A DNA stretch of 64,000 nt. Origin: Pelodera strongyloides. Its lineage: Eukaryota > Nematoda > Chromadorea > Rhabditida > Rhabditidae. Each line of letters begins with the position of its first letter. Position 1 is the first letter of the stretch. Shown here piece after piece: positions 11,590 to 22,402 of the stretch. The stretch is from positions 124,001 through 188,000 of the forward strand of contig JAANDG010000255.1 of the NCBI GenBank assembly GCA_036852015.1, in the 5' to 3' direction. The translations under genes were made by a program, and so were the position numbers. A model generated the notes under the pieces. That model did not search any database. It had not been told where the DNA came from and saw nothing but the letters and a program-made list of their open reading frames with translations.

Positions 11590-12090
11590 ATCGTGCCCGT
11601 TACCTCACTGCAATAGTGCAGGAACGGATGGTACGCTGGGCGAATACAGCCGCGTCCGCCCGCCTATTCGAGGCACCTGCCTTTCTCCGCGCCCGCCCTT
11701 AGCGGCGCACATCGCAAACCGCAAACGCGCATTAGTCACTCGCCGCGCGTCGTTTTTGCAGCATCGACAGTGCAGCAAGCGGCAACCTTACGGCTTGCAA
11801 AGTGCATTTGGCAACGTGGTGTCGTGCAAAAATGCACGCGGAATGGAAATGGCGTGCAAATTGCCCGCCGTTATCAAGCCGCTTACACTCCAAAAGGCTG
11901 ATGCGAAATGGTGCGAGTTCAACTTCATGGCGTTCAAGCGACAACCTTACTTCTTAATGGCACGCACGCGGCAAAGTTACAAGTTACAACGGCCAACGTG
12001 CACGCCACAACCCAACGGCGTTCCACTTTTTTCCACGCGGCATGCACCTCATAACTTTGCCGCTTGCGCGCCAATTTTTACGTTGAACAT
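11590..12090. repeat. GC-rich insertion upstream of the second chemoreceptor
   Basis: This block is distinctly GC-rich compared with its flanks, is rich in GCGGCAA, GCACGC and CGTGCAAA words, and is absent from the matching place before gene copy 1. A 232-codon frame crosses it, but the translation has no domain-like pattern and runs into flanking AT-rich DNA. I read it as inserted repetitive DNA of unknown type. Confidence 0.4.
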
Positions 12091-12222
12091 ACAGCGTTTA
12101 TTTCAGTTTATCTTTGTTATTTGCGTGATATAACACAAACGTCAACCTCGCTTTTAAGCGTTCTAAAAGTATACGAAGACCGAAGAGTGCATGCAAAATC
12201 AAAGTTTAGAGATTCAAATTCA

Positions 12223-14032
12223 ATGGCTACCGATGAGGGCCACCCTACCTATGTTTATACCGTCCTCTTGCTGGAGACTCTTGGCTCTAGTCTATACGCG
12301 ATTCTCATTATTGGAATATGTTTTTCAAAGAACGCGGAATTTCGTTCACCTTTCTTCAAGCTATTCGTTTCGTGTGGTAGGCGGATGCTTTTACTTACAG
12401 CTCGCGCAAGATGCTAATTGTCAGCCAAGCGTGCTGTTAATGAGTAGACACAATTTTTTTGGCCATACACGTTGTTATCTATAAGCGGTTACGACTACGT
12501 TGGAATGCGGCGTTACAGTGCGCTTTTGATCATGAGGAAACAGAAAATATACAACATGAGCATATAATCTCCTTATTCATAGCCAGACTTTGGTAATAGG
12601 CAATAGAACATGAATGATAACTATCGGATTTCAATGCCTATATTTTTCACGGACAATAATTATTTCCTAAATTTCTCTTTGTTGCAGGTGTAGCTGATAT
12701 TATCTCATTTCTTTCGAATTCAGCAATGAGACATCTCAAAGCCTATGGAATAGGACAGGTAACGTAAAGCAGGTTACTGTACTTACGTTTACGCTTAATT
12801 ACGTAATTACATATTACAGTAATTACGCGGCCAGGACCAGAAAATATATGCGTTGTTGCTTCTTTAATCTGAACTTTAATCACATTGTTCTCAAACTTTC
12901 AGAATCATCAAATAACCTATCAGATATCCTATCTATTCAGCGGACTGAGCTACTATTCTCATTATGCTTCACTACTTCTCGTCAGCCTAAACCGATTCAC
13001 GGCAATTGTGATGCCAGTATTTCATAATACGGTAAAAGTAAATTAGTATAAAAAAATCAACTTTGATGTGTGGCATTATTATAGTAAACGTTGAGTAAAA
13101 TGAACGAAAACGTATACTTGCTTGAAAAATACGTTTCAGACTCTAAATGACACCTCATTGAACGGCGTTAGTTGGTTTTTCGGTTGCTCCTGACTTATTC
13201 AAGAATTTTAAGGCGAAATACCACCGGGTTTTGAAACGCATCGAGTACACCAACATTCTCATGTAGCTTATGCGAACTAGTAGTTCACCGATGGAAACAA
13301 CAGCAATTCCCGAACCTCTTTATAGTAAGGAAAACGGGAGAGAATTAGGGTCGGTCTTCTGGCCCCTAGGTCCTCAGGAAGCAGGGGCACCAGGCTCTCT
13401 GCTACTTCCCTTCTATGCCGGGATTCACCACTATGCGACACGGACAGCCACACACACGACGTCTTCAGCCTCCACGGGCCTGACAGTTTTAGCACCGGTT
13501 CTGACAACCGGGATCAGCGCTTGGAGAGGAGCTGTCGAACCTCTGACTGTTTTGGGTAACAGTCAACCACTAGCGCTTTTAGAGAGGATCGCTACCTCTT
13601 TGGAGTTCTGAGGCCATATTCACCACACCGATTCCCTCGGGGAAATACTCCCTGGGGACAGGAAATAGCATTCTAATGTGAGACACGTAGAGAAAAACAC
13701 GGGGAATTACCAATGGGGAATTGGGTGGTGAATATGGCCTATGGAGGAGTCTTCGGGTAAAATACCTCAGACTTAGCTTTCGCCTTGCCTTTCAGTTGTT
13801 ACCATAACTTCTAGTATTAACCAAGGGTATTTATACAATAGTCAGCAAGCTAATACAGTAATCTAATTAGTGCTATTTTGTAAACATCGTCAATAGTCGA
13901 CACTAGTAATAATGCTGGTTTTGGAATACGTTTCTGGTTAATTCTCATAGTTGTGGCGCATAGTCGCAACACAGCTTATGCAAACAAACATAAATTAGAA
14001 TTAAAAAATCGATTTAAATTAGAGTAAATTAG

Positions 14033-14082
<50 letters not shown>

Positions 14083-15675
14083 GGCCGGTATTTCCCTTTA
14101 ATTGCTTGCTGTTAGATAGCACGTACTCAACTGTTATGTAGCAGTATCTATAATTCTTCCCCGCCTGTTCTAGCGCAACCGGTAGCTTTTTAACTGTCGC
14201 AGGCACCAGAGCGCGCCAGAGATTCGCCAGCTTTTCGCGAAGAGGTGTACGATTACGATTTCATATCAGTGTATACTCAGGAAAGATGTCATTCAAAAGT
14301 TTCCGTTTTCAGATTTGGCGTAAAGGCACCGTATACGCTTTGATTTTCCTTCAATGGGTCCTCGCCTTTTTATGTGTCTCATTTCGTATCGGAGTTCCAG
14401 TTCTTTTGGTAGAAACATCCCCTGGATTTTATACCATCCGTGGATATGATTCAGCGTCAGCCACAGTGGTGCGTATGTTTAGCATAGTAACTTTGAGCAA
14501 TCGGAACTGCCGTATTATATGCCTTGACACTTTATCTAATTTATTCTAAAGTTTCTGGGTATGTTAGGAACCTGTATTCCCATATTTTATATGGAACGAA
14601 AATAATTCCACTTACAAACCGAGGGCTATTTGCATACAACACAGCGTCCAATAACCAAATTTTCAAACACGCTTCAAAAACAGGATGTTATACCGCTTTA
14701 ATTAAAGTTGAATTATTTATGCGATCGCTGAGAACGCAAAAGCACAGCTTGTCTAAAGATCAGGATCCTGATTTCCACGTAAACTTCACTAGATTCGCAC
14801 TGTTCAGATCTCTCATAGCGTGGCTTCATTCATAACTTGCGGGATCGGAGCGTTGTGCTTAATATTAAATATAATCACAATATACTTTATGTCACAATCG
14901 AAAAGTCATATGTCGACAAGTGTTCAAGGAAAGTTGGCCATTCATGCGCTGCTCTCATTTGCTACGAGCGTATTTATGGACTTACAACAGGTGAGATGGC
15001 TATTTGCTACTAACAAGGGAGGCAGTCGGCCAAAGGTCGACATTTTCATCATTGGTTACCTGTTGGCCGACTTCCACCCTTGTAAGTTCAACAAAAAAAA
15101 TGTTTTGTCTCTTCATTTGGGAGAGACAAAGGCGTACAACCAAAGGGTAGGGATTTTGGATAGAAAGTCTGGAGTTCAAATTGCGCCGCTGAAATTCAAT
15201 TCATTTCATTTCCTGCACAATAACAATAAATGTGAGATGCGATGAAAGATAAGAAAAAAGGCAAGCACCATCTACGATGCGCACTATATTTCTGGAGCAG
15301 GGAGATGAGGAGGCAAGTGAATGTGCCGCTACTGCGCCATAGATACTCCGATTGAAATTCTGTGCATTCGCACTCCAAGGATCCGCCGCGATGTACTGGC
15401 GGGTACTGATTTAGATACTTGGAACCGAACACAGAAAGTACCACATCGACCCGTGAGAGTGAAGTTTCCAATTTCAGTGTATCAAAGTTTACGCGAAAGT
15501 CGTGGATGATAACGTGCTGTTCAGTTGGATTTCCTCACAATATACGTGGATCAATGATATATTGATCTTTTCAAATCTCGTATCGATTTTAATATGTAGC
15601 ACTTCAGTAAGGCGCCTGCTCGCAGGAAGAGTCTACCCAAATTCCAGCATTATCATTGTCTCAAGTCCCGCATAA
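12223..15675 (+). CDS. serpentine chemoreceptor (Srg/Srv-superfamily-like GPCR), copy 2
   Basis: Six exons: 12223-12376, 12688-12758, 12903-13031, 14313-14468, 14808-14990 and 15478-15675, giving 296 residues. Exons 1, 2, 3 and 5 are the same length as in copy 1. Exon 4 is one codon shorter and the last exon three codons shorter. The start codon (MATDEGHPTYVY) corresponds to that of copy 1; an in-frame upstream ATG at 12064 is in AT-rich DNA without homology. The NRF motif after TM3 reads LVSLNRFTAIVMP, and the last helix ends WINDILIFSNLVSIL. All splice sites are GT-AG and the frame is intact, so the gene looks functional. AATAAA follows the stop at 15685-15690. Copy 2 is a predicted sensory GPCR and a tandem paralogue of 5768-9558. 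Confidence 0.88.
13275..13610. other. unidentified GC-richer insert in a chemoreceptor intron
   Basis: A 113-codon frame (13270-13611, plus) is open through this insert, but its translation shows no motif I recognise, and a frame of similar length is open on the other strand. It is absent from copy 1. It may be a fragment of a transposable element or a captured sequence. Confidence 0.3.
13611..13740. mobile_element. small element with AGGCCATATTCACCAC termini
   Basis: A perfect 16-bp terminal inverted repeat, AGGCCATATTCACCAC and GTGGTGAATATGGCCT, bounds 130 bp. The interior contains ACTCCCTGGGGACA, also found in the large relative at 52047-52978. No coding capacity. Confidence 0.78.
14037..14080 (+). 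repeat. poly-A run of about 44 bases
   Basis: An uninterrupted A run sits directly before the CCGGCCGG arm of the interrupted MITE. It could be a retroposed tail or slippage. Confidence 0.85.
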
Positions 15676-16005
15676 AGGTCATGAAATAAAATACAGTGAA
15701 ACAGTTTATTATTATATGTTTAAAGAATTAGTTTGAAGAAAAATAATCGTTTCACCATGTAGTTATGTGCTACGGGATAATATAATTGCTCAAAGTAGAA
15801 CACTAGCATAATTCTTTTTTTCCGTGGAGGGAGTTTCGAGAGTTCGAGTTACGGAATTTATAAATAGTTTATTGGTATGCAATTAACACATCTCAAAAGG
15901 TGACCCAAAGATGTGTTTAATTTTGTTTTCCAGACACGCAAAGTTTTGTGTATATAAAGAAAAACATACATAAAAAAAACACCCGATGAAACTCCGCGTC
16001 CACAA

Positions 16006-16048
16006 AGGAACTGCGACTCTAAGAGTTACTCTTAGAGTCGCAGTTCTT
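16006..16048. repeat. near-perfect short hairpin
   Basis: GGAACTGCGACTCTAAGAGT is followed at once by its inverted copy ending CGCAGTTCTT. The arms are about 20 bp with almost no loop. This is too tight a loop for a normal miRNA precursor; a tiny foldback repeat is more likely. Confidence 0.7.
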
Positions 16049-16334
16049 ATACCTCTGAAGTTATTTGGCTTGTTATTATACTCGTCTGGAGACTGAAGCG
16101 CACACAACATACGTTGTTTTTCTATGGGGATTTTCAATTAGCATATATTACCATATAATTAGTAAATATTTTCGAGGACAGCGACAAGCTTAAGAGTCGT
16201 TATGGATAAATATTGGTGTGAAAAGACAAAATACCAACTGAAGCAAAATTGAAGAAAGATTGAGAGACTTGAGAGAAAGAGAGGATAGATAGAGAATGAA
16301 CACAGACTGATATTGTATATAGACAGAAATAAAG

Positions 16335-16338
16335 AGAA

Positions 16339-16389
<51 letters not shown>

Positions 16390-16430
16390 AGAGAGAGAGA
16401 GTGAGAAAGAGAGAGAGAGAGTGAGAGAGT
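16335..16430. repeat. GA microsatellite
   Basis: Mostly AG dinucleotides with a few interruptions. The minus-strand Leu/Ser open frames here are microsatellite translation. Confidence 0.9.
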
Positions 16431-16829
16431 TTTCCCGTTCTTTTCTTCCTTTTCCGTACCTTCTCGACGAAAACGCATTATTATTCTGGACCCACTTCAC
16501 TGCCAAAGAAACGCTGTTCGACATCGTCTATGCCTGGATTTCTATAGCAATTTGAACTTACAAGAAATTGTCCTCTTACCTCTTTCCATGCTTGACGTAT
16601 ACATGCGTAAACCACTTTTACGTCCGCACCTATAGCATTAAGTGTTTGCACGGCTGCAGTGTGGCGAACAATTGGCGCACTTTTGGCGATTGCGTTGATT
16701 TACTAAAGTGCTTTGAGAATGACGGTGCCTCATCATTGCCGCGTGCACAGAGTTGCGCGATGATGCCGTTGTCCAAGTTTCAAGTTCCAAGGCACCATGC
16801 GGGGGCTTCAGTTTCTATCCTAGTAATCC

Positions 16830-16996
16830 TAGCGAAATACCAAATACGGCCGGTTTTTGAAACACATCCAGCATTTTTATGCAAATGAACATAAATTAGA
16901 ATAAAAAATCGAGCTAAATTCGAGCAAATTAGCATAAATATGTAAGAATTCAGGTATCCACGATGCTTTTCAAAAACAGGCCATTATTTCGCTTTA
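16830..16996. mobile_element. CCGGCCGG-family foldback MITE, copy c
   Basis: The left arm AGCGAAATACCAAATACGGC and GGTTTTTGAAACACATCC pairs with a right arm containing TTTTCAAAAACAGGCC and ATTTCGCTTTAA. Both CCGGCCGG cores are degraded. The centre is the same ATAAATTAGAATAAAAAATC block seen in copy b. Confidence 0.65.
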
Positions 16997-17819
16997 ACTC
17001 TAAGGACATTGTCGCATAATATGGGCTACACTCTAGCTAGGCGTTAGCCTAGCTTCATGGAATTTACAGAATAACCACTTAGTGTCCTGGCCTCATGGTT
17101 AGTTCCTCGTCTAGCACACGTGCGTTCCAAGTGCAAAACAAAAAGCGTTAGAGCTGCAACTGACACAAGGAAATGCCGGGTCCTTATATAAGGAAAGAAA
17201 GGGCGCCCGACGTTCTCCAGAATTTGACTACTCTTCAAAAGGGCTACTGTCTTGTCACCACCCCCTCAGTGTGTGATGAGGCGAATAACGGAACCCCCCC
17301 CCCCATCCTTAGATTCCTCCAACTTATGAATTTTGACTTGATAGAGTTTCGCAACCGCGACTGCATGAAAACCTGCTGATGGGGTTTCCAAGTATGGTGA
17401 ACATTTCCAGTATTTTGGAACTACACGAGAATATTTTTTTAATTTGTTATATATGCAAGTTTCGTGCAGAAATACTGTAGTATTGACAGAATCACACCGA
17501 ATTTTTGGGATACTTGGAACGAAACCACATACATAAACGACGCCCACGCTAAATGCGGCGCCATACTAGCACGTAGCACTTTCTGCCTCATTTTCATACA
17601 TTTTTTTATTTGCATAATTAAATGAGAGTGTAATGCAAATTTGCATTTACTTTTTGTCTAAGTTTATTATTATTTATCCTTAAACTTTATTTTCTTGTTT
17701 CCAAGCCTCCTTTACTTACCATACCATGTGTTGTCATATGTATAGCCAATATCCAACTTTCAAAAAAGTAGGTTTTTGGCGGGAGTTCCAAGGATCAGTC
17801 AGATTGGTCTAATTGAAAT

Positions 17820-17835
17820 TTCTTTCTCTCTCTCT

Positions 17836-17876
<41 letters not shown>

Positions 17877-17901
17877 GCTCACTCTCTCTCTCTCTCTCTC
17901 T
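17820..17901. repeat. CT microsatellite
   Basis: Nearly pure TC repeats with a short interruption (TAGCTCAC). Confidence 0.9.
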
Positions 17902-18463
17902 CGCCTTCCGCTCAGCTGATGACATACTTGCACTTTGAGCGTTTTATGTGCCACGGGACGTCTGCTCTCTGACCCTCCTTTCACAGCTGCGTCTCGCGTT
18001 CTCATAGTGCAACTTCATACTATCTCCCTTATCTATCAACCTCTCTGCCTCCACCGGCTAGTCTAACATGGAGAGTGGTCCGAGTAGTCTCCGGCCGTGT
18101 TTTATTCAAAAACGAAGAAGTGTTCCTCCTCCCGCCTCTGGGAGACTCTGGGGAACACGCGGCCATGGGAGGTGTCTGGAGTATAGACCTTATCAGATTG
18201 ATCCCACTATCCTTCTAATTACTTTGCTGTAATTACTTGCAATTACCTTGATTTGTAATTTGGATGTCTCATTTTAGTGTATTTTGCACTATTCCAGCTG
18301 TCCTCACTTTAGAATAGGAAGAGAAGAAATCATAGAGAAATTTTCCCAAATGACTAATATGGACCACAGCAAGGGCTTAAGAATGTCCCCAACAGCGGCC
18401 CAAATTAAGATTGAGTATTTAGTCCACGTTAATTCTCATGGCCACTGTATCCTGTATATGCAT

Positions 18464-18540
18464 TTATAAAGGTTTATTGATAAAAACGACAAGTACAAAA
18501 TAACAAGGTAAGCGAGAAAATAATAACTATGTACCACACA
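18464..18540 (-). repeat. dispersed repeat ending in AATAAACC, copy 2 (inverted)
   Basis: Reverse complement of 10133-10206. On this strand it reads from the TTATTATTTT block to CAATAAACCTTTATA. Confidence 0.65.
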
Positions 18541-18907
18541 AAATGACCTACGATAGTCTTACTATTCGTTTTTGATATTTTCTTTCCTATTTTTAACAGT
18601 TAGTTCGTTTCTTCCACCTTCTTTTGCATGTTTACCTTTTTAAATTGCATTTTTTTCTTTCTTTGTTTGTTTTTGAAATAATTTCTATACAGCACACTGA
18701 GCACGCACCACCTGCAAACATTCAAATATATTTATTTTAACAAAAACTATGATAAAAACCTGTTCGCTATAATGGGGAACAAAGAGATGGGCAGATGTTC
18801 TACTAGTTCTACACCACTTTTAAAGTACCACTCTATTTTGGAGATCTTAATTCATGGTCAGAACTCCGAATTCACAGCACAATTATTTTTAAGTCAACGC
18901 TTTCACT

Positions 18908-19081
18908 AAGCGAAATACCGGCCGGTTTTTTGAAACGCGTCGTTGACAGCTGAATTCTTACGTATTTATGCAAAGTTGCTCGAATTAAGCTCGTTTTTTT
19001 AATTCTAATTTATTTGCATAAACTGCATAAGAGTGCTGGTGTACTCAATGTGTTTCAAAATCCGGCCGGTATTTCCTTTAA
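18908..19081. mobile_element. CCGGCCGG-family foldback MITE, copy d
   Basis: The best-kept copy. The left arm is GCGAAATACCGGCCGGTTTT then TTGAAACGCGTCG. The right arm is TGTTTCAAAATCCGGCCGGT then ATTTCCTTTAA. An inner inverted pair is TTTATGCAAAGTTGCTCGAA and TTATTTGCATAAAC. Confidence 0.75.
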
Positions 19082-19554
19082 AGTATTACAATGACTTCTA
19101 TCTTTACTAATTTAGTATTATTAATTGAACGACTAGTTTAGCAGATAAAGACAATAAGTTATAGGTCATCTTAGTTAGCAACAACTCCTAAGTTTTGAAA
19201 AGTTACAGTACACTACTTACTCTCATGAACAAGTTGTTTTGTTATTGTTATTGCACTGTTTCTAAGTGAGTCTTCATTGTTTACTAGGTATGTGGTCAAA
19301 TTGTGTAGTTCTTCTAATTTGAGATTAATGGCATGTAGAAGTTTCTTATTTTTTGTTAGTGTAGTCGAAAACATTGATTCATAAATAGAGTACTCAGCGG
19401 GATGTCATACATTGACTATAAATTCAGTTTGGAATTCACGTTCAACTTTCCACCCTCACCACTGTACTTGTACTGTATCATAGGGCTGTGCTAAAAAAGG
19501 TGAAAAGTACTGTAATAGTAGGTTTTATCTTGATTAGGCTGTTGTAAACCATAA

Positions 19555-19830
19555 GGAGTAGCGCAGTCGTGGCACTAGGTAGACCTTTCCGCTCGGAGTT
19601 CGTAGCGTTATCTATTATCGCTCGTGTTTAGCGCTACTCTCGCACCCAAACTACGGTAGGTAGCTCACCGCGGCGTCCGCTATTCTCTTTTAGATGAAAC
19701 GCGCCGCTGTGAACAAAGGCAAAACGTCACGTTTTGATTATCGTAGAGTAGTTGGTGAATACACACATCATTTTTGTCCCCTGAAGAATTTTGCTGTGAA
19801 TAAAAGTGAAAGTGTGAAACTCTGAGGATA
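19555..19830 (+). repeat. possible tRNA-derived SINE
   Basis: GGAGTAGCGCAGTCGTGG resembles a polymerase III A box, and GGAGTTCGTAGCG about 40 bases later resembles a decayed B box. The following 200 bp are GC-richer than the flanks and end in an A-rich tail. The tRNA fold is not intact. Confidence 0.35.
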
Positions 19831-19899
19831 TCATATCTTTTTGAACATCATAATTGAACCTCATCTATGAGCATACGCTAAACCAATTGAAGTCAATGC

Positions 19900-20362
19900 T
19901 TAAAGGGAGAGGCCCATGAGAAAAAAGTTCTCCTTAATTTATTTGCACGGAATGTCCGGAATTTCAGAAATATTAATGTGGAAACCACATTGCGTGTAGC
20001 CGAACTCGCAGAGTTATTCGTTATTCCCCGGCAAACAGTTCGGCTAGGTACCGTAGTCAGCAACGTCAAAATTCGTTTTCACGGTTTATATCCGTTCCTT
20101 TGCATTCTTACTCTATATAAGAATGGTCAAACGAATAAAGATCATTCCTACGACCATAAAGAGGCGTTTGCTGTACAAGAATGCCCTAAAAGCGAGAGAA
20201 TTGATTCTGGCTACGGTACATGGCCAAACTCTTTGCCGGGGAATAACTAAGTGAGTTGTAGGCTTCAAGCAATGCGCTTTTCACAGTAATATTTCTGAAA
20301 TCCCGGACATTCTTTACAAATAAATTGAGGAAAACTTTATTCTTATGGGCCTCTCCCTTTAA
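19900..20362. mobile_element. TTAA-flanked palindromic element, AGGGAGAGGCCC family
   Basis: Left end TTAAAGGGAGAGGCCCATGA, right end inverted (GGGCCTCTCCCTTTAA). Arms continue inward through AATTTATTTG, GAATGTCCGG and TTTCAGAAATATTA. Total 463 bp. A 90-codon plus-strand frame inside it has no known motif and is probably chance. Confidence 0.82.
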
Positions 20363-21853
20363 GTAATTTATGCTCGTTTTTATTCGCGAGTTGACAGCGT
20401 TTGCCAGGGGAAAATGATCAGTCCAGGCACATGTATATAATAAAACAATAGAGCGGAAAGCCCATTTATTTGTCCTTTGCAAATAGTGCATTTTGTGAGC
20501 CGAGTGGACCCCTCTCGGTCAGTTAACGTTAAAACTTGAGCCTTGAGCACTCCATCCACTTCATTTTATTATCTAATTGTCCTATATTATATTACAACTA
20601 CGTTAATAAATTATTATTATCATTATATAAATATTTGAAATATTCACCCTGCCTGAGCACTGGTTGACAAGTTCCACTTGATATTATAAACTGGGTGTAG
20701 AGTAGCAACTTATAACTATGATAGGTAGGGTATTGGGTATTAGCCGTTAGTGTTATTATACAGAAATGTCAAATAGTATAACAATTTAATTGCTCTTATA
20801 ATTCAGAGTCAGAGCATCCTATGCCCTACGCCTAAGCCTAAGCTTGTATTGTTAGGCATTATATTGCATTGCATCGTATTACATTGTATACAATAGCAAA
20901 TCATTATCTAAAAGTCGAAAGCTAATCCGACTAAAACACTACACTTTCAAATTATTCTTCCTCTATTTCTTTTGTTTTACAATTATAAATATTGTTTATT
21001 GTTAGCAGACATAACACAAAAGAAATACCCACAAGCCCATTGTGCGTACCGCATTTTGGAGAAACATACACTTTATTTTTATGATTATAATAATTATTCG
21101 GCAATAAATTATAATATTATTATTGTTTCTAAAGTAATCGGAGTAGCTTGCACGTATAATAGCAATCTTATTTTTAGAGTAAAAAACAAAGAATTTTTCA
21201 AGAAAGGAATTCAACTTTCATGTGCGTGTACATTTTTTATGGGAATTCAAATCAATATCATATTACATGTTTTTGTGCTTTTCCCAAAATTTCACGTACT
21301 CAAATTTCACATTAAAAGGGTCCCGTTTTAATTTTCCCTGGCCAATTTTTTATTAAGAAATTATTAATGTCAGGGTGGGAGTAATGCGATTACTGTATAT
21401 GTCTGTCAAATAAGTGGATAGTAGGACAGAAAAACGGATAACTTTATCTCTAAAATTCGTGAGCTGTCTAGTTCAGTTAGTCATATTATCCTGATCCACT
21501 CAGACTGATTGTAAGCTATTTGCTTCACTAAATAATTTATTGTTTTTTTTACGGAAAGTGTTTAGGAATTTGTCTTCTATACTAACCAAATTCTACTAAC
21601 TTCCACTAATTGTAGGACAAACTCGTAACCCAACAGTAGTGCGCCTTGAAGCTTTTGTCGGTGCGCGGCCGACAAAAAATGGGCCCAAGCGTGGCGGCCC
21701 ACTCATTTCGGACCCAGTGTAGGCCGCGCATCGGCCAAGTTTCCTCACTGTACTTGATAATGTCTAATAATCATTCACTGTTTTTCAACCTATGTTGTGT
21801 GTGCTGAAAGGCTTAGAAATTTTCAAATGTAATAATCACAGTGGCTATTTCAG
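20363..21853. other. AT-rich stretch upstream of the small membrane-protein gene
   Basis: No supported exon. It includes a GC-rich imperfect palindrome at about 21650-21735 (GTCGGTGCGCGGCCGAC and GGCCGCGCATCGGCC). The first exon of the downstream gene may lie here or further upstream, but I could not place it. Confidence 0.4.
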
Positions 21854-22402
21854 GACGTAGACACCAAGACCCTTGAATATCTGGACATGTTCTACACGTA
21901 TGCTCTCTACGTCCTCCTCATTTGCATATTCCTTATTGTCCCCGCTGTCGGCGTTTTGTGCGTCTATTCTGAAAAGTGTTGCTCCAAAAAGGATCAGGAT
22001 CAAGCACCCAAAGGTGAGCATTTATGTTATCATTTTTCTTCAATCTGAATTTTTCTAATAACCGAGATTAAATTAAATATTCAGTTTTTCTTTCTGACCT
22101 TGGGATAGATTGTGGAATTCGACGTCTTAGCCATTGACTAATTAAATCGTACATTGCTTGAAAGCTGTAGAAAGCGTAGGCTTGCGTTAGTTTTTTTTGT
22201 GGCTCCTCAATGGCTTCGAACCAGCGTTGTTTCTTCGCTGACGCGCACTTTACCATTGAACCAATCGCGGTCTATTTCAGACGACGTTGAGAGTCGGGTG
22301 ATTCTCGTGATGCCCGAGCACATGTTGCTCAAGGATGATACAGTATCAAGAAACGAAGACGAGCCCCCAACGTATGAATCGCTCTTTCCACGATATGTCT
22401 GA
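21854..22402 (+). CDS. last two exons of a small single-pass membrane protein with a PPxY tail
   Basis: Exons 21854-22013 and 22281-22402 (TGA) join in phase with good TTTCAG acceptors and a GTGAGC donor, giving 94 visible residues. A short polar segment (DVDTKTLEYLD) precedes one strong hydrophobic helix (ALYVLLICIFLIVPAVGVLC). A Cys/Lys juxtamembrane stretch (SEKCCSKKDQDQ) follows, then an acidic cytoplasmic tail ending EPPTYESLFPRYV. PPTY matches the PPxY ligand of WW domains, as used by NEDD4-type ligases. An in-frame ATG at 21887 could be an internal start, but the reading frame is open back to the acceptor at 21853, so an upstream exon is expected. The family is not recognised. ATTAAA at 22628-22633 is a possible 3' signal. 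Confidence 0.65.
22154..22276 (-). repeat. possible tRNA-derived repeat in the intron of the membrane-protein gene
   Basis: On the minus strand TGGTTCAATGG (A-box-like) is followed after about 40 bases by GCTGGTTCGAAGCC (B-box-like). The cloverleaf is not complete, so this is read as a SINE head or tRNA relic. Confidence 0.35.

Larger units (their letters stand above)
9559..12222. other. intergenic DNA between the two chemoreceptor genes
   Basis: No exon is supported. The stretch holds a dispersed repeat (10133-10206), a palindromic element (10580-10835), the duplicated upstream segment (11228-11410) and a GC-rich insertion (11590-12090). Confidence 0.6.
13208..14101. mobile_element. CCGGCCGG-family foldback MITE, copy b, interrupted
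   Basis: The left end (TTAAGGCGAAATACC then GTTTTGAAACGCATCGAG) and the right end (CCGGCCGGTATTTCCCTTTAA) belong to one element. About 700 bp have been inserted between the arms, including the 13611-13740 element and a poly-A run. It lies in intron 3 of the second chemoreceptor. Confidence 0.6.
15676..18000. other. gene-free stretch after the chemoreceptor pair
   Basis: Holds the polyadenylation signal of copy 2, a perfect hairpin (16006-16048), a GA microsatellite near 16335-16430, a MITE (16830-16996) and a CT microsatellite near 17820-17901. Open frames in it are low-complexity or short, and I see no splice-consistent exons. Confidence 0.5.

Noticed and set aside
11435..12133. 232-codon plus-strand frame upstream of the second chemoreceptor
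   Set aside because: It crosses three unrelated sequence blocks (duplicated flank, GC-rich insert, AT-rich flank) and shows no domain-like pattern.
18069..18172. ATG-started segment (MESGPSSLRPCFIQKRR) as first exon of the PPxY membrane protein
   Set aside because: It ends in phase 2, whereas the exon at 21854 needs phase 0, and no connecting exon was found.
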